From JBGTLA01 sp041744375 (GTDB lineage Bacteria > Actinomycetota > Acidimicrobiia > Spongiisociales > ZC4RG35): a stretch of 64,000 nucleotides of DNA. The notes below the pieces were generated by a model. The model was not told the DNA's origin. It made no database searches and was given only the letters and a program-made list of their open reading frames with translations. Below, one piece after another: positions 26,882-35,702 of this stretch. Within the stretch, counting starts at the first letter, position 1, and the number at the start of each line of letters is the position of its first letter. Where the stretch lies: contig JBGTLA010000063.1 of NCBI GenBank assembly GCA_041744375.1, positions 36,252 through 100,251 of the forward strand, written 5' to 3'. The position numbers were made by a program, and so were the translations under genes.

Positions 26882-28252
26882 TCAGCCGCCCACTATGAAG
26901 AATCTCCACACGAGGAGAACTGACAGCACATACATGATCCAGTGGACGTCGCGAGCCTTGCCGGTGAGGGCCATGATCACAGTGTGCGCGATGATGCCGA
27001 GGCTGATCCCGTCGGTGATCGAGTAGGTGAAGGGCATGCCGACGATCGCCAGGAACGCCGGAATGGACACCCGGTACTCGGCCCAGTCGATCTTGGTGAC
27101 CGACGTCATCATCATCGCCCCGATCACGATGAGGATCGGTGCCGTGGCCACCTCGGGAATCGCACCGGCGATGGGGGCGAAGAGCATGGCCAAGAGGAAC
27201 AACCCAGCCACGACCAATGAAGTGAGACCGGTCTTGGCTCCTTCCTCCACCCCGGCTGCCGACTCGATGTAGGTGGTGGTAGAGGAGGTTCCCAGGGCGG
27301 CGCCCACGGTGGTGGCGACACCGTCGGCGGTGAACGCAGCACGTGGCGCCTGGATGTTCCCTTTCTCGTCCATGAAACCGGCCTTGTCGGAAAGTCCGAT
27401 CAGTGTTCCGGCGGTATCGAAGAAGTCCACGAACAAGAAAGTGAAGACCACTGCCAAGACGCCGGCCTGGAGAGCGGCTCCGATGTCCATTGCCCCAATC
27501 AAGTCGGAGGGCCACACGAACCCGAAGATTCCATCGGCAAAACCACCGAAGGCCTGCTCGCCGGGATATACGGGTGCCTGGGTGATCATGGCCACGACGG
27601 TGACGCCAAAGATGGCGATGAGCAGCGCCCCTTTGACTCTCAGGGCGAGGAGGGCGCCGGCGGCGAGCACGCCCCCCATCGCCAACCACAGGCCCGGCTG
27701 GTCCCATTCCCCCCGTGTCACGAACGTGGCAGGTGAGGCCTGGATGAGCCCGGCCCCGGCGAAACCGATGATGGCCAAGAAGGCCCCGATCCCAGCCGTG
27801 ATGGCGTATTTGAGGCTGAGGGGAATGGCCTCGAGGATCCATTGGCGCAACCCGGTGACCGAGATGATGGCGAACAGGATCCCGGAGATGAACACCGCTC
27901 CCAGTGCCGTCTGCCAGGGGAACCCCATGACTCCGACCACTGTGAAGGCGAAGTAGGCGTTCAGTCCCATGCCCGGGGCGAGGGCAAACGGGAGGTTGGC
28001 CCACAGCGCCATGATCAGGGTGCCGATGGCGGCAGCCATACACGTGACGGTCAGAAGCTGGGGGAAGACGCCTTCGACGTCGATGGCGTTCGACAGGATG
28101 GCCGGGTTGACGAAGATGATGTAGGCCATGGTGAGGAACGTGGTAATACCAGCCCGTACCTCACCGCCGGTAGTGGACCCGCGTTCTGCGATATGGAACT
28201 GGCGCTCCACCCAACTGGCGTCTCTCTCGACTGTCTCGATCGTCTCCGCCAT
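26882..28252 (-). CDS. Adenine/hypoxanthine/guanine permease, AzgA-like NCS2 family
   Basis: Membrane importer of nucleobases with about 12-14 transmembrane segments in 456 residues. GGEVRAGITTFLTMAYIIFVNP is the conserved opening of the AzgA/PbuG branch; FVDFFDTAGTLIGL and GTSSTTTYIESAAGVEEG are further signatures. The start at 28252 (MAETIETV) is backed by GAGGAG 9 bases upstream. Located 51 bp after adenine deaminase on the same strand, so it probably imports adenine, hypoxanthine or guanine to feed the degradation genes upstream. Confidence 0.9.
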   Translation of the reverse strand: MAETIETVERDASWVERQFHIAERGSTTGGEVRAGITTFLTMAYIIFVNPAILSNAIDVEGVFPQLLTVTCMAAAIGTLIMALWANLPFALAPGMGLNAYFAFTVVGVMGFPWQTALGAVFISGILFAIISVTGLRQWILEAIPLSLKYAITAGIGAFLAIIGFAGAGLIQASPATFVTRGEWDQPGLWLAMGGVLAAGALLALRVKGALLIAIFGVTVVAMITQAPVYPGEQAFGGFADGIFGFVWPSDLIGAMDIGAALQAGVLAVVFTFLFVDFFDTAGTLIGLSDKAGFMDEKGNIQAPRAAFTADGVATTVGAALGTSSTTTYIESAAGVEEGAKTGLTSLVVAGLFLLAMLFAPIAGAIPEVATAPILIVIGAMMMTSVTKIDWAEYRVSIPAFLAIVGMPFTYSITDGISLGIIAHTVIMALTGKARDVHWIMYVLSVLLVWRFFIVGG

Positions 28253-28303
28253 CTTACGATGCTCCTCGGGGGGCGTACCCCGGCAAGGTAGCGCCAACGA
28301 ACG

Positions 28304-29317
28304 TCACGTGTCGGTGAAGGCCGCAGAAAGGTGGTTGACGTCCTCGAGGTGACGCCGCTTGTCTCCCTCGGAGAGAAAGCTGCTGGCGATCGAAGCCGCC
28401 GCTAGGCGGGTCATCTCACCGCTGTCGAGACCCAACCCCTCCGCCACCCGCCGGTAGTTGTCCCCCACGTATCCACCGAAGTAGGCGGGGTCGTCGGAGT
28501 GGATTGACACGACCAGTTCGGCGGACATGAGACGCTGCAGGGGATGATCATCCAGGTCGTTCACCACCTGGAGGGCGACATTGGAGAGGGGACACACCGT
28601 AAGCGGCACTCTGTCGCGTCGCAGGCGGGCCACGAGCGCCGGATCCTCGAGACACCGAATTCCGTGGTCGATTCGTTCAACACCCAATACATCGAGAGCA
28701 CCCGAGATGTAAGAGGGCGGACCTTCCTCGCCGGCGTGGGCTACCGCCCGTAGACCCAGCGACCTTGCTCGTTGATAGGCCGCCTCGAACCTCTCGGGTG
28801 GGTTTCCGGCTTCGGCTGAATCCAGACCCACCGCCACCACCCCCTCGAGGTGTGGCTCGGCAGCGCTGATCGTGGCGAGCGCATCGTCACCGGAGAGGTG
28901 TCTGAGAAAGCAGAGAATGAGCGAGCACGTGAGACCTGTGGCACGCTGGGCGTCGGCCATGGCGTCGCGGAAGCCGCTCATGAAGGTGTGGAATCCCACT
29001 CCGCGTGCAGTGTGCGTTTGAGGGTCGAAGAAGACCTCGGCGTGAACGACCCCATCACCGGCGGCGCGCTCGAGGTAGGCAGCCATCAGCTCGCCGAAGT
29101 CGTCGCGGGTCCTGAGGACGGCGGCTCCCTGGTAGTAGATGTCCAAGAAAGATTGGAGGTCGGTGAACCGGTAGGCGGTTCGCACCGCCTCTTCGTCGCG
29201 GTAGGGCAGCTCGACGTCGTTGCGCGCCGCCAACCGGAACATCATCTCTGGCTCGAGGGTCCCCTCGATGTGGCAGTGCAACTCGGCTTTGGGCAGACGG
29301 GCGATCAGCTCATCCAC
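28304..29317 (-). CDS. Adenine deaminase (adenosine-deaminase-like fold)
   Basis: Zinc amidohydrolase of 337 residues. Metal and catalytic residues are in ELHCHIEGTLEPE, VAHAGEEGPPSY and SIHSDDPAYFGGYVGDNY. Several segments (YRFTDLQSFLDIYYQGAAVL, FFDPQTHTARGV, AYFGGYV) match the bacterial/fungal Aah1-type adenine deaminases better than true adenosine deaminases, so the reaction is most likely adenine to hypoxanthine. GTG start at 29317. Lies between xanthine dehydrogenase and the permease, which fits adenine feeding into hypoxanthine oxidation. Confidence 0.85.
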   Translation of the reverse strand: MDELIARLPKAELHCHIEGTLEPEMMFRLAARNDVELPYRDEEAVRTAYRFTDLQSFLDIYYQGAAVLRTRDDFGELMAAYLERAAGDGVVHAEVFFDPQTHTARGVGFHTFMSGFRDAMADAQRATGLTCSLILCFLRHLSGDDALATISAAEPHLEGVVAVGLDSAEAGNPPERFEAAYQRARSLGLRAVAHAGEEGPPSYISGALDVLGVERIDHGIRCLEDPALVARLRRDRVPLTVCPLSNVALQVVNDLDDHPLQRLMSAELVVSIHSDDPAYFGGYVGDNYRRVAEGLGLDSGEMTRLAAASIASSFLSEGDKRRHLEDVNHLSAAFTDT

Positions 29318-29365
29318 AATCCCCCCACCTGCGAAGATTTCTGAACCGGAGAGGCGCAAGAACCT

Positions 29366-31597
29366 TCACGGAACGGACTCCAATGCCATGTCCTGGGGCC
29401 GCACGGGAACGCGATGCAACGGCCGGCCGGTAACAGCGCGTAAGGCCGCCACGACGGCAGGAGTCGAGGAGATGGTGGGAGGCTCCCCCACCCCTTTCGC
29501 CCCGAACGGCCCCCACGAGCCATCCTGTTCGATCAGGAGCGCTTCGACAGCGGGAGCATCGAGGATTGTCGGCAGCAGGTAGTCGGTGAAGGTGGCATTG
29601 CGCATCTTTCCCTCGTCGAGAATCAACTCTTCCATGATGGCCAGCCCGACACCTTGCATGATGCCGCCTTCGATCTGGCCGCGTACCGCCTCGGGGTTCA
29701 GCGCCCGCCCGACATCCTGGGCGGTATCAACCCTGACGACCCGAACGAGCCCCAGTTCGGCGTCGACATCGACCACGGCCCGGTGACCGGCGACGGCGAA
29801 ATCTGCATGGAGTGTGCCCTGGCCGTTCTCGTCGGGTGCCTCCGTGGGCGGGTGACGAAAGGTGACGGTCTCCTCCCACCCTTCGGTGGCGAGCCGGGAC
29901 ATCGGCACCACTAGTTCCTCTCCACGCCATGCCCCCTCGTCATCGAGATGATCGGCGGCATACTTCTCCAGGATCATCGCCCGAATACGCTCCGCAGCCT
30001 CCCTTGTCGCCCCACCCGACAGCTGAGTCTGGCGCGAGGCGGACGTGGATCCGGCCGAGTCGATGCGCGACGTGTCGACGTGGCGCACCTCCGCCTCCGA
30101 GACCCCCAGGACCGTCCTGGCTATCTGCGCCAACACGGTGACCAGGCCTTGGCCGACTTCGATGGCAGCCGACTCGACGACCGCCCCCGCGGGAGTCAGC
30201 TTGACCCGGGCCTGGGCGTAGTCGTCGAAACCCTCGGAAAAGCCCAGGTTCTTGATGCTGAGTGCGTACCCGACCCCGCGCCGAACATGCTCGAGACCGG
30301 AAGTCAGGCCGGTACCGCCGGGTAGTTGCAACGGGTCCGACGTCGGCGGTTCATCCAGGCGAGGCATGGCGGCGAGGGAATCGATCACCTCTTGGGTCGG
30401 AAGTGGTGTCTCGATGCGTTGTCCGGTGGTCGGCATGATGTCCCCGGTGACCAGCGCGTTCCGCCTCCGGAGCTCGAGCGGATCCATGCCCAGGGACTGG
30501 GCTAATCGGTCCATCTGAGCTTCGTGGGCAAAACAGGCTTGCACGGCTCCAAACCCGCGCATCGCCCCACACGGTGGATTGTTGGTCCGTGCACCGACGC
30601 CTTCGATGGCCACGGAATCGCAGCGATAGGGCCCCACCGCGAAATAGCAGGCATTGGCCAGCACCGGCCCGGTCGTCGAGGCATACGCCCCTCCGTCGAT
30701 GAGTATGCGGGCTTCGACCCGGACCAGGCGACCATCATCGTCGGCTTCGTGCCGAAACCACATCCGGGCCGGGTGGCGGTGCACGTGCCCGGTGAATGAC
30801 TCGGCCCGGTGGTACACCATCTTCACCGGTCTGTTGGTGTGAAGCGCCAGCAGACACAGGTGGATATGGAGGTTCACATCCTCGCGGGCACCAAACGCCC
30901 CACCGATCCCCACCGGATGCGCCCTGACCTGGTCCGGTCGCAGTCCCAGGCTCGCCACCACCTGCTCATGGTCGACGTGGACGTACTGGCTGGTGGCATA
31001 CAGATCCACTCCCCCATGCCCATCTGGGGTCGCCAGACCCGCCTCGGTGCCCAGAGGGGCCTGATCCTGCATGCCTACCTCATAAAAACCCTCGACGACA
31101 ACTGAACCCCGGATCTCGGGGTCACCGCGCCGGACCGTCATTCGTCGGAACACGTCATCGCGACGATCGGCCTCCTCGGGGTCCACCAGCGGCTCGAGCT
31201 CCTCGTAGTTCACCTCGATGGCAGCCGCCGCCAAGCGGGCAGTGTGCTCGTCTTCGGCCGCTACCACAGCAACGGGTTCGCCCCAGTATCGAACTTCCTC
31301 GGAGGCCAGGACGGGCTGATCCGGGTGCTCGAGCCCGAACAGGGCCCGACCGGGTACATCATCATGGGTGAGCACCGCATGGACCCCTCCGATGGCCAGC
31401 GCCGGGGCGATGTCGATCGAGACGATGCGCGCTCGCGCATGGGGACTGCGGGTGGTGGCCGCCCAGAGCATGCCTTCGGCGGTCAGATCCTGGGCGTAGG
31501 CGAATTCTCCGCGTAGTTTAGCGACTCCGTCGGGCCGGATCGTCGATTCGCCGACGCCTCCTGTCACACCGAGCCGTTGGCCTGTCTGACTGGTCAT
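29366..31597 (-). CDS. Xanthine dehydrogenase, molybdopterin-binding large subunit
   Basis: Molybdenum hydroxylase large subunit (743 residues) that oxidises hypoxanthine and xanthine to urate. The N-terminal domain has YAQDLTAEGMLWAATTRSPH; Mo-cofactor segments include GIGGAFGAREDV, NPPCGAMRGFGAVQ and a catalytic Glu in GAKGVGEPP near the C-terminus. CoxL-type CO dehydrogenases carry a characteristic Cys-containing loop (AYRCSFR), which is not seen; the loop here is GAMRGFGA. Start MTSQTGQ at 31597 overlaps the stop of the Fe-S subunit (ATGA). The neighbouring purine genes make xanthine dehydrogenase the most likely function. Confidence 0.88.
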   Translation of the reverse strand: MTSQTGQRLGVTGGVGESTIRPDGVAKLRGEFAYAQDLTAEGMLWAATTRSPHARARIVSIDIAPALAIGGVHAVLTHDDVPGRALFGLEHPDQPVLASEEVRYWGEPVAVVAAEDEHTARLAAAAIEVNYEELEPLVDPEEADRRDDVFRRMTVRRGDPEIRGSVVVEGFYEVGMQDQAPLGTEAGLATPDGHGGVDLYATSQYVHVDHEQVVASLGLRPDQVRAHPVGIGGAFGAREDVNLHIHLCLLALHTNRPVKMVYHRAESFTGHVHRHPARMWFRHEADDDGRLVRVEARILIDGGAYASTTGPVLANACYFAVGPYRCDSVAIEGVGARTNNPPCGAMRGFGAVQACFAHEAQMDRLAQSLGMDPLELRRRNALVTGDIMPTTGQRIETPLPTQEVIDSLAAMPRLDEPPTSDPLQLPGGTGLTSGLEHVRRGVGYALSIKNLGFSEGFDDYAQARVKLTPAGAVVESAAIEVGQGLVTVLAQIARTVLGVSEAEVRHVDTSRIDSAGSTSASRQTQLSGGATREAAERIRAMILEKYAADHLDDEGAWRGEELVVPMSRLATEGWEETVTFRHPPTEAPDENGQGTLHADFAVAGHRAVVDVDAELGLVRVVRVDTAQDVGRALNPEAVRGQIEGGIMQGVGLAIMEELILDEGKMRNATFTDYLLPTILDAPAVEALLIEQDGSWGPFGAKGVGEPPTISSTPAVVAALRAVTGRPLHRVPVRPQDMALESVP

Positions 31598-32061
31598 GGC
31601 GCCTCCCTTCCCGCCAACCGCTCGAAGGACCGAACGATGGCGCCGTAGCCGGTGCACCGGCAGATGTTCCCCGCCAACGCCTCCCTTATCCGAGAAGCGC
31701 TGGGCGACGGCTCTGCGTCGAAGAGTTCCACCGCCGCCACCACGATCCCCGGCGTGCAGAAACCACACTGGACGGCCCCGGCCTCATGCATCGCCCTTTG
31801 CACGGGGTGGAGTTGCCCGTCTGGCCCCGAGACTCCCTCGACGGTCGTCACCTCCGAGCCCTCGACGTCGGAGGCGAGGACGAGGCACGAGCAGACAAGC
31901 TCCTCGTCAAGCATCACCGAGCACGAGCCACACTCGCCCTGGTCGCACGAGCTCTTGGCACCGGGCGCTGCCAGCTCGTTGCGCAACACGTTCAGCAGGC
32001 TGACCGGATGGGTGAAACGAAACGTCGTCTGTTGTCCGTTGAGACGAAACGACACGATCAT
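31594..32061 (-). CDS. Xanthine dehydrogenase, [2Fe-2S] subunit
   Basis: Small iron-sulfur subunit with two clusters, 155 residues. The plant-type ferredoxin cluster ligands are in SSCDQGECGSCSV plus a later Cys (CSCLVL), and the second cluster in QCGFCTPGIV and GNICRCTGYG. It carries electrons from the Mo site to the FAD subunit. I start at 32061 (MIVSFRLNG), where ATG overlaps the stop of the FAD subunit as ATGA; an in-frame codon at 32079 is possible but less fitting. Confidence 0.92.
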   Translation of the reverse strand: MIVSFRLNGQQTTFRFTHPVSLLNVLRNELAAPGAKSSCDQGECGSCSVMLDEELVCSCLVLASDVEGSEVTTVEGVSGPDGQLHPVQRAMHEAGAVQCGFCTPGIVVAAVELFDAEPSPSASRIREALAGNICRCTGYGAIVRSFERLAGREAP

Positions 32062-32864
32062 CCCGGATCTCGCAGACATCGTTCCAGGAGTCGCCGAGCG
32101 AGCACTCCGGCCCCGTGGCGCCGGTACTCCGCCGTCGATCGGTGGTCGGTGATCGGCGAGATCTCCTCGGCCACGAGGCGAGCGAACTCCTCCAGAGCCT
32201 CCGGTCCCGGGTCTGTCTCGGCCGAGATCATCTGCTCGGCGCGACGGGCGCGAATGCAGGTGGGGGCAACCGAACCGAGCGCGACCGTCGTTGCCCCCGA
32301 TTGCGTCCGCGTCACGACACAGGAAACGGTCGAGATCACCATCGCATTTCGCACGCCGATCTTGGCGAACTCTTGACGTTCCGGCAGCTCCGCCGGCAAG
32401 AGGACCGCCGTCACCAGCTCGTCTGCTCTCAGGTTGGTCTCTTTCACCCCGGTGAAGAACTCATGCCACGGAAGCGTCCGTATCCCGGCAGAGGACTGCA
32501 TCTCGATCCGGGCGTCGACGGCGGCGAGGAACGGCAGACCGTCTCCGGCCGGGCTGGCCGTGGCGACATTGCCACCCAACGTGCCGGCGTTGCGGATCTG
32601 GGGCGACCCCACCGTGCGGGCCGCCTGGGCCAGGGCGCGAGGAGTCCCGGCCCGTTCGATCCGCCGCCACGTCACTCCTGCACCGATTCTCACTTCGTCC
32701 CACTCGGCCAGCTCATCGATGCGGCGCAAGGCCATCACGCGCGCGGGCCGGGAATGGCCGAAGTTCACCTCGACCATGAGGTCGGTGCCACCGGCCAGAG
32801 GCGTCACACCCGCTTCGAGTGCCTCCACCGCTTCCGCCACCGTGGTGGGGTACAAGGTCTCCAT
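32058..32864 (-). CDS. Xanthine dehydrogenase, FAD-binding subunit
   Basis: FAD subunit (268 residues) of the molybdenum hydroxylase. FAD loops are seen in TPLAGGTDLMVEV and IRNAGTLGGNVATASPAGD. It is the first gene of the FAD/Fe-S/Mo operon, with ATGA overlaps to the next two subunits. A -10 box TAGATT lies 8 bases before its ATG. Confidence 0.92.
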   Translation of the reverse strand: METLYPTTVAEAVEALEAGVTPLAGGTDLMVEVNFGHSRPARVMALRRIDELAEWDEVRIGAGVTWRRIERAGTPRALAQAARTVGSPQIRNAGTLGGNVATASPAGDGLPFLAAVDARIEMQSSAGIRTLPWHEFFTGVKETNLRADELVTAVLLPAELPERQEFAKIGVRNAMVISTVSCVVTRTQSGATTVALGSVAPTCIRARRAEQMISAETDPGPEALEEFARLVAEEISPITDHRSTAEYRRHGAGVLARRLLERCLRDPG

Positions 32865-32872
32865 TCATCCGG

Positions 32873-32878
32873 AATCTA
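32873..32878 (-). promoter_or_regulatory. -10 box of the xanthine dehydrogenase operon, leaderless
   Basis: TAGATT on the minus strand, 8 bases before ATG 32864. Likely start of a transcript covering the dehydrogenase subunits and possibly adenine deaminase and the permease, since gaps downstream are only 48 and 51 bp. Confidence 0.5.
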
Positions 32879-32974
32879 ACCGTTCGGCGGCCCGGCTTGC
32901 CACCGCCCCACCTTCGCCACATTTCTCCCGCGCGTGAAGTCTCCCGCTTGCCCGAGCAAGGGTCCTGACTTCTC

Positions 32975-34336
32975 TCAACCCACCAGCGTGGAAGCGAGAC
33001 TGTTGTGCTCTCCGACCAATCGGCGCTCGTCAAGGCCGCACAAGCGACCGTCGTCGACTACGCGCCTTCCGCCGACCCAGGAGTGGGTGACCCGACCTGG
33101 CGCGCAGAACACGACTGCTGCCACCGGGTCGTGGAGCGCCCCGGCGTATTCGAGGCGGTCGAGGTCGATGGCCACCACATCGGCCGCCTTGCCGGGAGAC
33201 AGCGAACCGACATCCGTTCTTCCCAGCACGCGGGCTCCTCCCCGGGTGCCCATGGCGAGGGCCCGGCGAGCTGCCAGCTGAGGGCCGGGCTCACCGACCC
33301 CGGGGGACACGGCCAAGCGGGCGAGCAACATCGCCTGGCGAACCTCGGCCAGCATGTGCGAGGAGTCGTTGGAAGCCGAGCCGTCGACGCCCAATCCCAC
33401 CGGCACCCCCGCCTCTAGGTAGCGGTGGACGGGAGCGATGCCCGAGGCGAGGCGCATGTTGGACGTCGGGCAGTGGGCCACACCCGTTCCGGCCTCTGCC
33501 ATGATCGCCACCTCGTCGGGAGCGACGTGGACGGCATGGGCGTACCAGACGTCGGAGCCGGCCCATCCCAAGTCGGAAACATACTCGACCGGACGAACTC
33601 CAAAGCGAGAACGACAGAATTCGTCTTCGTCGGCCGTCTCAGCGAGATGAGTGTGGAGCGACACGCCGAGTTGGCGTGCCAGTTCGGCCGATGCGGCCAT
33701 CAGCTCCGGGGTGACCGAGAATGGCGAGCAAGGCGCCAGCACGACCCTCAGCATCGATCCGGGGCCGGGATCGTGAAAGTTTGCGACGACGCGATGGCAG
33801 TCTGCGAGGATCGACGCTTCGTCCTCCACCACCGAGTCGGGGGGCAGCCCACCCGCCGACTCCCCCAGGCTCATCGAGCCACGGCTGACATGGAACCGGA
33901 TGCCCACGGGCTCCGCTCCTTCCACCTGATCGTCGAGCCGAGAACCGTTGGGCCACAGGTAGTGGTGATCGAAGGCTGTGGTGCAGCCCGACAGCGCCAA
34001 CTCCGACAACCCCACCGTGGTCGCAACTCTGACGTGGTCGGGCGTCATCCGGGCCCAAACCGGGTACAAGGTGGTGAGCCAATCGAACAGGCCTGCGTTC
34101 TGAGCACCCGGCACGGCGCGGGTGAGAGTCTGGTACAGATGATGATGGGCATTCACCAAACCGGGGATGACCACGTGTCCTGAGAGGTCGACGACCTCGT
34201 CGGCGTGAGCGGGAAGGTCGGTGGTGGCACCGACTTCTGTGATCCAGCCATCCCGGGCATGGAGGGCTCCGTCGGCGATCTCGTCTCCGTCCATGGTGAC
34301 CAGCACTTCGGCGTGACGGAGAAGGAGAGTCGCCAT
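32975..34336 (-). CDS. 8-oxoguanine deaminase-like amidohydrolase
   Basis: Zinc amidohydrolase of 453 residues. The metal site NAHHHLYQTLTRAVPGAQ, SLHTHLAETADED, YAHAVHV and GVDGSASNDSSHML match the Pseudomonas enzyme (Pa0142) that deaminates 8-oxoguanine to urate; the LFDWLTTLYPVWARMTPD segment is a mark of that group within the AtzA/TrzN/guanine-deaminase superfamily. Guanine deaminase is the main alternative. In this island the product would be urate or xanthine, both used by neighbouring genes. A TAGGGT box lies 9 bases before the ATG. Confidence 0.82.
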   Translation of the reverse strand: MATLLLRHAEVLVTMDGDEIADGALHARDGWITEVGATTDLPAHADEVVDLSGHVVIPGLVNAHHHLYQTLTRAVPGAQNAGLFDWLTTLYPVWARMTPDHVRVATTVGLSELALSGCTTAFDHHYLWPNGSRLDDQVEGAEPVGIRFHVSRGSMSLGESAGGLPPDSVVEDEASILADCHRVVANFHDPGPGSMLRVVLAPCSPFSVTPELMAASAELARQLGVSLHTHLAETADEDEFCRSRFGVRPVEYVSDLGWAGSDVWYAHAVHVAPDEVAIMAEAGTGVAHCPTSNMRLASGIAPVHRYLEAGVPVGLGVDGSASNDSSHMLAEVRQAMLLARLAVSPGVGEPGPQLAARRALAMGTRGGARVLGRTDVGSLSPGKAADVVAIDLDRLEYAGALHDPVAAVVFCAPGRVTHSWVGGRRVVDDGRLCGLDERRLVGEHNSLASTLVG

Positions 34337-34345
34337 TGGCCACCG

Positions 34346-34367
34346 ACCCTACCTCAGCACGTACAGT
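34346..34367. promoter_or_regulatory. Divergent -10 boxes between 8-oxoguanine deaminase and DUF6986 genes
   Basis: Minus-strand TAGGGT (34351-34346), 9 bases before the deaminase ATG at 34336, and plus-strand TACAGT (34362-34367), giving a leader of about 20 bases with an AACGGAGG ribosome site before ATG 34392. The boxes are 10 bp apart and face outward, so the two promoters overlap and may be mutually exclusive or share a regulator. Confidence 0.45.
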
Positions 34368-34391
34368 TCCCGAGGCAACAACGGAGGTTTC

Positions 34392-35672
34392 ATGCCATTC
34401 GATACGAAGGCCCTCGGCGACTGGAGCGAACGGCTCGGAGCCGTGGCCGTCGACGTGGCGAGGGGATATCCCGGGGAGCAGCCAGACCGTCAGCCGGTTC
34501 ACACCGTGTACGGCGGCGCCCACCTCTTTCGTTCCGACACCGCGGCCAAGCTGGGTCGTCTGGCGAGGGCCGTTTTCGATGAGTTCGCACCCGACGCCGC
34601 CACTCTGGCACAGGCTGTGGGAATCACCGACCATGATCTGGCCGAGCGTGTCCACTCCCGCGTCGGCGACAAGTTGGACAACGAGGCCGTCGAGGATTTT
34701 CGCCTCGATTATGAAGACGGCTACGGGAACAGGCCCGACGATGAAGAGGACGGCGACGCCGAGTCGGGCGCCCGCCACCTGGCGACCGGCCTGCAGACGG
34801 GAACGCTGCCGCCCTTCTCGGGGATACGAATCAAGCCGCTCAGCGGCGAGTTGCACCGGCGCGCTCTGAGAACCCTGGACATCTTCGTAACCACGGCCGC
34901 CGAAGCGGGGGGCGTTTTGCCCCCGGGTTTCTGTGTGACCCTTCCCAAGGTCCAACACCCCGACCAGGTCGCCGTCATGGGCGAAGCCCTGGCCGAGCTG
35001 GAGGACCGGTTGAAGCTGGAGCCGATTCCCCTCGAGTTGATGGTGGAGACACCCCAGATGGTGGTGGACCACGACGGCCGGGCGGGCCTCCGTCACTACG
35101 TCGAGCCGGCTCGCAGCCGCATCCGGGGGGTGCACTTCGGCACATACGACTACACCGCTTCGATGAGCATCACTGCCGCCCACCAGTCGATGACCCACCC
35201 CGCCTGCGACTTCGCCCGCCACATGATGCAGGTCGCCATGGCCGGCACCGGGATCTGGCTGTCAGATGGAGCGACCAACGTCATGCCCGTCGGAGACCGT
35301 GCCTCGGTGCACTCGGCCTGGCGACTGCACTTCGAGCATGTCCGCCATTCTCTCATCCACGGGCTGTACCAAGGATGGGACCTCCATCCCGCCCAGCTTC
35401 CCAGTCGCTATGCCGCCGTTTACACCTTCTTCATGGAGGGCCTAAGAGAGGCCGGAGTGCGCTTGTCGAACTTCGTCGAGCAGGCGGCCACGGCAACGCT
35501 GGTCGGCGACGTCTTCGACGACGCCGCCACCGGCCAGGGTCTCCTCAACTACTTCCTGCGGGCGATCAACTGTGGGGCCATCACCGAACAGGAGGCCCTC
35601 GCACGAACCACTCTCACCCTCGAGGAACTCCACAGCCGCTCCTTCCTCCGCATCCTGGAGGGCCGCCGCTGA
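34392..35672 (+). CDS. DUF6986-type aldolase/citrate-lyase (malate-synthase-like) family protein
   Basis: Predicted TIM-barrel C-C bond enzyme of 426 residues, similar to the HpcH/HpaI and malate synthase superfamily. Segments that fit metal and substrate binding are RLDYEDGYG, FCVTLPKVQHPDQV, ELMVETPQMVVD (likely Glu ligand) and GVHFGTYDYTASM (likely Asp). It has no experimentally assigned function that I know of. It is the only plus-strand gene inside the minus-strand urate genes, with its own leadered promoter. Allantoicase and ureidoglycolate breakdown yield glyoxylate, so a glyoxylate-condensing (malate-synthase-like) or ureidoglycolate-cleaving role is a reasonable hypothesis. Confidence 0.75.
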   Translation: MPFDTKALGDWSERLGAVAVDVARGYPGEQPDRQPVHTVYGGAHLFRSDTAAKLGRLARAVFDEFAPDAATLAQAVGITDHDLAERVHSRVGDKLDNEAVEDFRLDYEDGYGNRPDDEEDGDAESGARHLATGLQTGTLPPFSGIRIKPLSGELHRRALRTLDIFVTTAAEAGGVLPPGFCVTLPKVQHPDQVAVMGEALAELEDRLKLEPIPLELMVETPQMVVDHDGRAGLRHYVEPARSRIRGVHFGTYDYTASMSITAAHQSMTHPACDFARHMMQVAMAGTGIWLSDGATNVMPVGDRASVHSAWRLHFEHVRHSLIHGLYQGWDLHPAQLPSRYAAVYTFFMEGLREAGVRLSNFVEQAATATLVGDVFDDAATGQGLLNYFLRAINCGAITEQEALARTTLTLEELHSRSFLRILEGRR

Positions 35673-35702
35673 CAGCCGATACCGAAGACGGAGGTCAGCG
35701 GG
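35667..35702. terminator. Hairpin spanning the convergent stops of DUF6986 and uricase genes
   Basis: Perfect 8-bp arms CCGCTGAC (35667-35674) and GTCAGCGG (35695-35702) with CCG/CGG pairing possible inside the loop. It covers both stop codons of convergent genes. No T tract follows on either strand, so intrinsic termination is only a possibility. Confidence 0.4.

Noticed and set aside
29366..31597. CO dehydrogenase large subunit (CoxL) in place of xanthine dehydrogenase
   Set aside because: The AYRCSFR active-site loop of form I CoxL is not present and all neighbours belong to purine breakdown.
33639..35222. Long (527-codon) open frame on the minus strand across the DUF6986 gene
   Set aside because: It is antisense to two genes with clear families, has no family motifs itself and begins without a ribosome site or -10 box. 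GC-rich DNA commonly leaves such frames open.
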